Position numbers and translations under genes: made by a program. Shown piece by piece: positions 62,387-64,000 of a stretch of DNA of 64,000 nt. Source of the DNA: Geosporobacter ferrireducens (lineage in GTDB: Bacteria; Bacillota; Clostridia; Peptostreptococcales; Thermotaleaceae); NCBI RefSeq assembly GCF_001750685.1, contig NZ_CP017269.1, forward strand, positions 4,071,416-4,135,415, in the 5' to 3' direction. How positions within the stretch are numbered: the first letter of the stretch is position 1; every line of letters begins with the position of its first letter. The notes under the pieces are model-generated. The model was given only the letters and a program-made list of their open reading frames with translations, did no database searches and was not told the origin of the DNA.

Positions 62387-64000
62387 GTGAAAGTTACAGG
62401 AGCTAGATTATTAGTAGAAGCACTTAAAAAAGAAAATGTAGAAGTAGTCTTTGGATATCCTGGAGGATATATTATTCCTGCATTTGATGAGCTTTATGGT
62501 GAAGAATCCATAGAACTTATTTTGCCAAGGCACGAGCAAGGGCTTATCCATGCCGCAGACGGATATGCACGCTCCACAGGCCGGGTAGGTGTCTGCTTAG
62601 TAACCAGCGGACCAGGTGCTACCAATACCATTACAGGATTAGCAACAGCGAACTTTGATTCCGTTCCGATTGTCTGCTTTACGGGTCAAGTGCCATTGAA
62701 GCTTATTGGCAAGTCTGCATTTCAGGAGGCTGATGTGGTCGAACTAACCAAATCAGTGTGTAAACGTAATTATATAGTAAATGACAGAAAAGACTTAGGC
62801 TATATAATAAAAGAAGCTTTTTATATAGCTTCTACCGGTCGTCCTGGTCCTGTAGTTGTTGATTTATCCGTTGATATACTAAAGGCTATGGGTGATGATT
62901 ACTATCCTGAAACTACAAATGTGAGTGGATATTGTCCGTTGATAAAAGGAGACCCAAGGCAAATAGCAATGGTCGCGGAAAAACTTTCAAAGGCTAGCAA
63001 ACCCCTTCTCCTAGCGGGTGGAGGTCTTCACGTTTCCAATGGCTGTGATATTTTTAGAGAGTTTGCAGAAAAGATTGGTGCTCCTGTTGTATCCTCTCTA
63101 TTAGGAAAAGGTACAATTCCCGGGGACCATCCTTTATATATTGGAATGGTCGGTATGCACGGTGTCTACGCTGCCAATAAGGCAATCACTGATTGCGATT
63201 TGCTTTTTACCATAGGAACAAGATTAAATGATAGAATGACAGGCAATCTTGACTATTTTGCACCAAATGCTGAAATCATTCATATTGATATTGACCCAAC
63301 GAATATTGGAAAGAACGTGCCTGTAGAAATTTCCATCGTTGGAGATGCTAAAGCAATATTAGAGCAGCTTTTGCCTCTGGTCAGAAAAGTGGATATCATT
63401 CATTGGATAAAAGAGATCAAAACTTGGGAAAAAGAGCATTCACTTAAAGTTATTCCAGGAAAAGAGCGACTTTCACCTACAGAGGTTATTCAATGTATGA
63501 ATGAGCAATTCCCTGAAGCTATAACTACCACCGATGTTGGTCAGCACCAAATGTGGACGTCACAATTTTATAGAATTTATAAAACAAGGACATTTTTGAG
63601 TTCCGGTGGCTTAGGCACTATGGGCTACGGTCTTCCTGCTGCCATAGGGGCACAAATAGGAAATAGAGAAAAAAGAGTACTGGTTATTTCTGGTGACGGC
63701 GGATTACAAATGAATATCCAAGAGCTCGCTATAGCAGTACAACAGGAACTGCCTTTAATTATAGCTGTCATTAACAATAACTTTCTAGGTATGGTAAGAC
63801 AGTGGCAAGGGCTATTTCATGATAGAAAGTACTCTGGAACCTGTCTTAAAAAAACTATCACTTGTCCGAAAATGTGCAATACCCCTAGTGAAAATTGTCC
63901 TTCCTATACACCAGATTTTGTTAAACTAGCTGAAGCTTATGGTGCTATTGGTATCCGTGTATCAAAGCAAGAAGAAATACTTCCAGCTCTTAAAAAAGCA
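62387..64000 (+). CDS. ilvB: Acetolactate synthase large subunit, 5' part
   Basis: 538 codons are present and the gene continues past the window. This TPP enzyme makes acetolactate for valine, leucine and isoleucine. Motifs are FGYPGGYIIPAFDEL, PRHEQGLIHAADGYAR (catalytic Glu), GLGTMGYGLPAAIGA and the TPP/Mg site SGDGGLQMN with NNNFLGMVRQW. The start is GTG with AAAGAGGGAG upstream. A short cysteine-rich insert (GTCLKKTITCPKMCNTPSEN then CP) lies after the WQGLFHDRKYS segment, a feature not present in most IlvB proteins. Confidence 0.95.
   Translation, partial: MKVTGARLLVEALKKENVEVVFGYPGGYIIPAFDELYGEESIELILPRHEQGLIHAADGYARSTGRVGVCLVTSGPGATNTITGLATANFDSVPIVCFTGQVPLKLIGKSAFQEADVVELTKSVCKRNYIVNDRKDLGYIIKEAFYIASTGRPGPVVVDLSVDILKAMGDDYYPETTNVSGYCPLIKGDPRQIAMVAEKLSKASKPLLLAGGGLHVSNGCDIFREFAEKIGAPVVSSLLGKGTIPGDHPLYIGMVGMHGVYAANKAITDCDLLFTIGTRLNDRMTGNLDYFAPNAEIIHIDIDPTNIGKNVPVEISIVGDAKAILEQLLPLVRKVDIIHWIKEIKTWEKEHSLKVIPGKERLSPTEVIQCMNEQFPEAITTTDVGQHQMWTSQFYRIYKTRTFLSSGGLGTMGYGLPAAIGAQIGNREKRVLVISGDGGLQMNIQELAIAVQQELPLIIAVINNNFLGMVRQWQGLFHDRKYSGTCLKKTITCPKMCNTPSENCPSYTPDFVKLAEAYGAIGIRVSKQEEILPALKKA

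Noticed and set aside
1..64000. CRISPR arrays, tRNA or rRNA genes, prophage or replication origin
   Set aside because: No regularly spaced repeats, cloverleaf sequences, rRNA blocks, phage structural genes or DnaA-box clusters were seen on reading both strands.

Overview
The window looks like chromosome of a low-GC, anaerobic, probably spore-forming Clostridia member. The support is a glycyl-radical enzyme with its activase, corrinoid methyl-transfer proteins, a Spo0E-type phosphorelay phosphatase domain, a T-box and folate and c-di-GMP riboswitches, strong AGGAGG ribosome sites and AT-rich spacers. The species cannot be named from the sequence alone. No rRNA, tRNA, CRISPR array or intact mobile element was seen.

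Layout. 1-9068: molybdenum-hydroxylase support island (CoA-ligase-like C-terminus, two XdhC proteins of opposite domain order, MobA-like/HD protein, phosphatase, sigma-54 activator, modABC). 9451-19545: GlpP-like antiterminator, UgpBAEC-type ABC importer, TIM-barrel isomerase, HTH-cupin regulator, and a glycyl-radical enzyme with activase whose active-site loop reads CxV instead of CxE. 19776-24714: a carbohydrate-binding lipoprotein gene broken by one amber codon, a divergent MocR regulator/B3-B4 pair, and two fragments of an IS91-type element. 25281-29115: M20 amidohydrolase, AbgT transporter and a THF-riboswitch-controlled FolT, which together suggest folate or p-aminobenzoyl-glutamate salvage. 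29333-33902: TetR regulator with twin operators, a corrinoid protein, and two URO-D-family methyltransferases, each followed by a 41-48 aa miniprotein. 34050-46849: mixed accessory genes, including GNATs, a membrane-bound MerR, a zinc-ribbon/S4 protein behind a leader peptide, MarR-MATE, two XRE regulators, and a GGDEF protein ending in a Spo0E-like domain. 45959-53109: LysR, TRAP transporter, FAD oxidoreductase and two-subunit aconitase X. 53282-59303: GNAT, an ArsR-regulated ABC-2 exporter, and a membrane protein with a small proline-rich partner. 59668-64000: c-di-GMP-I riboswitch with a chemoreceptor, then a T-box leader and the start of ilvB.

Genes appear to work in compact regulated units, and several regulators sit beside visible operators: HTH-cupin (13-bp site repeated at two promoters), MocR (direct repeats), TetR (two palindromes), MerR (19-bp spacer promoter), MarR (palindrome over the -10) and ArsR (palindrome downstream of the promoter). 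A decayed REP-like repeat (core GGGGACGGTTCT with GACAAG/CTTGTC ends) is scattered between units. The best candidates for undescribed biology are the CxV glycyl-radical cluster, the GGDEF-Spo0E fusion, the leader-peptide-controlled S4 protein and the methyltransferase-linked miniproteins.
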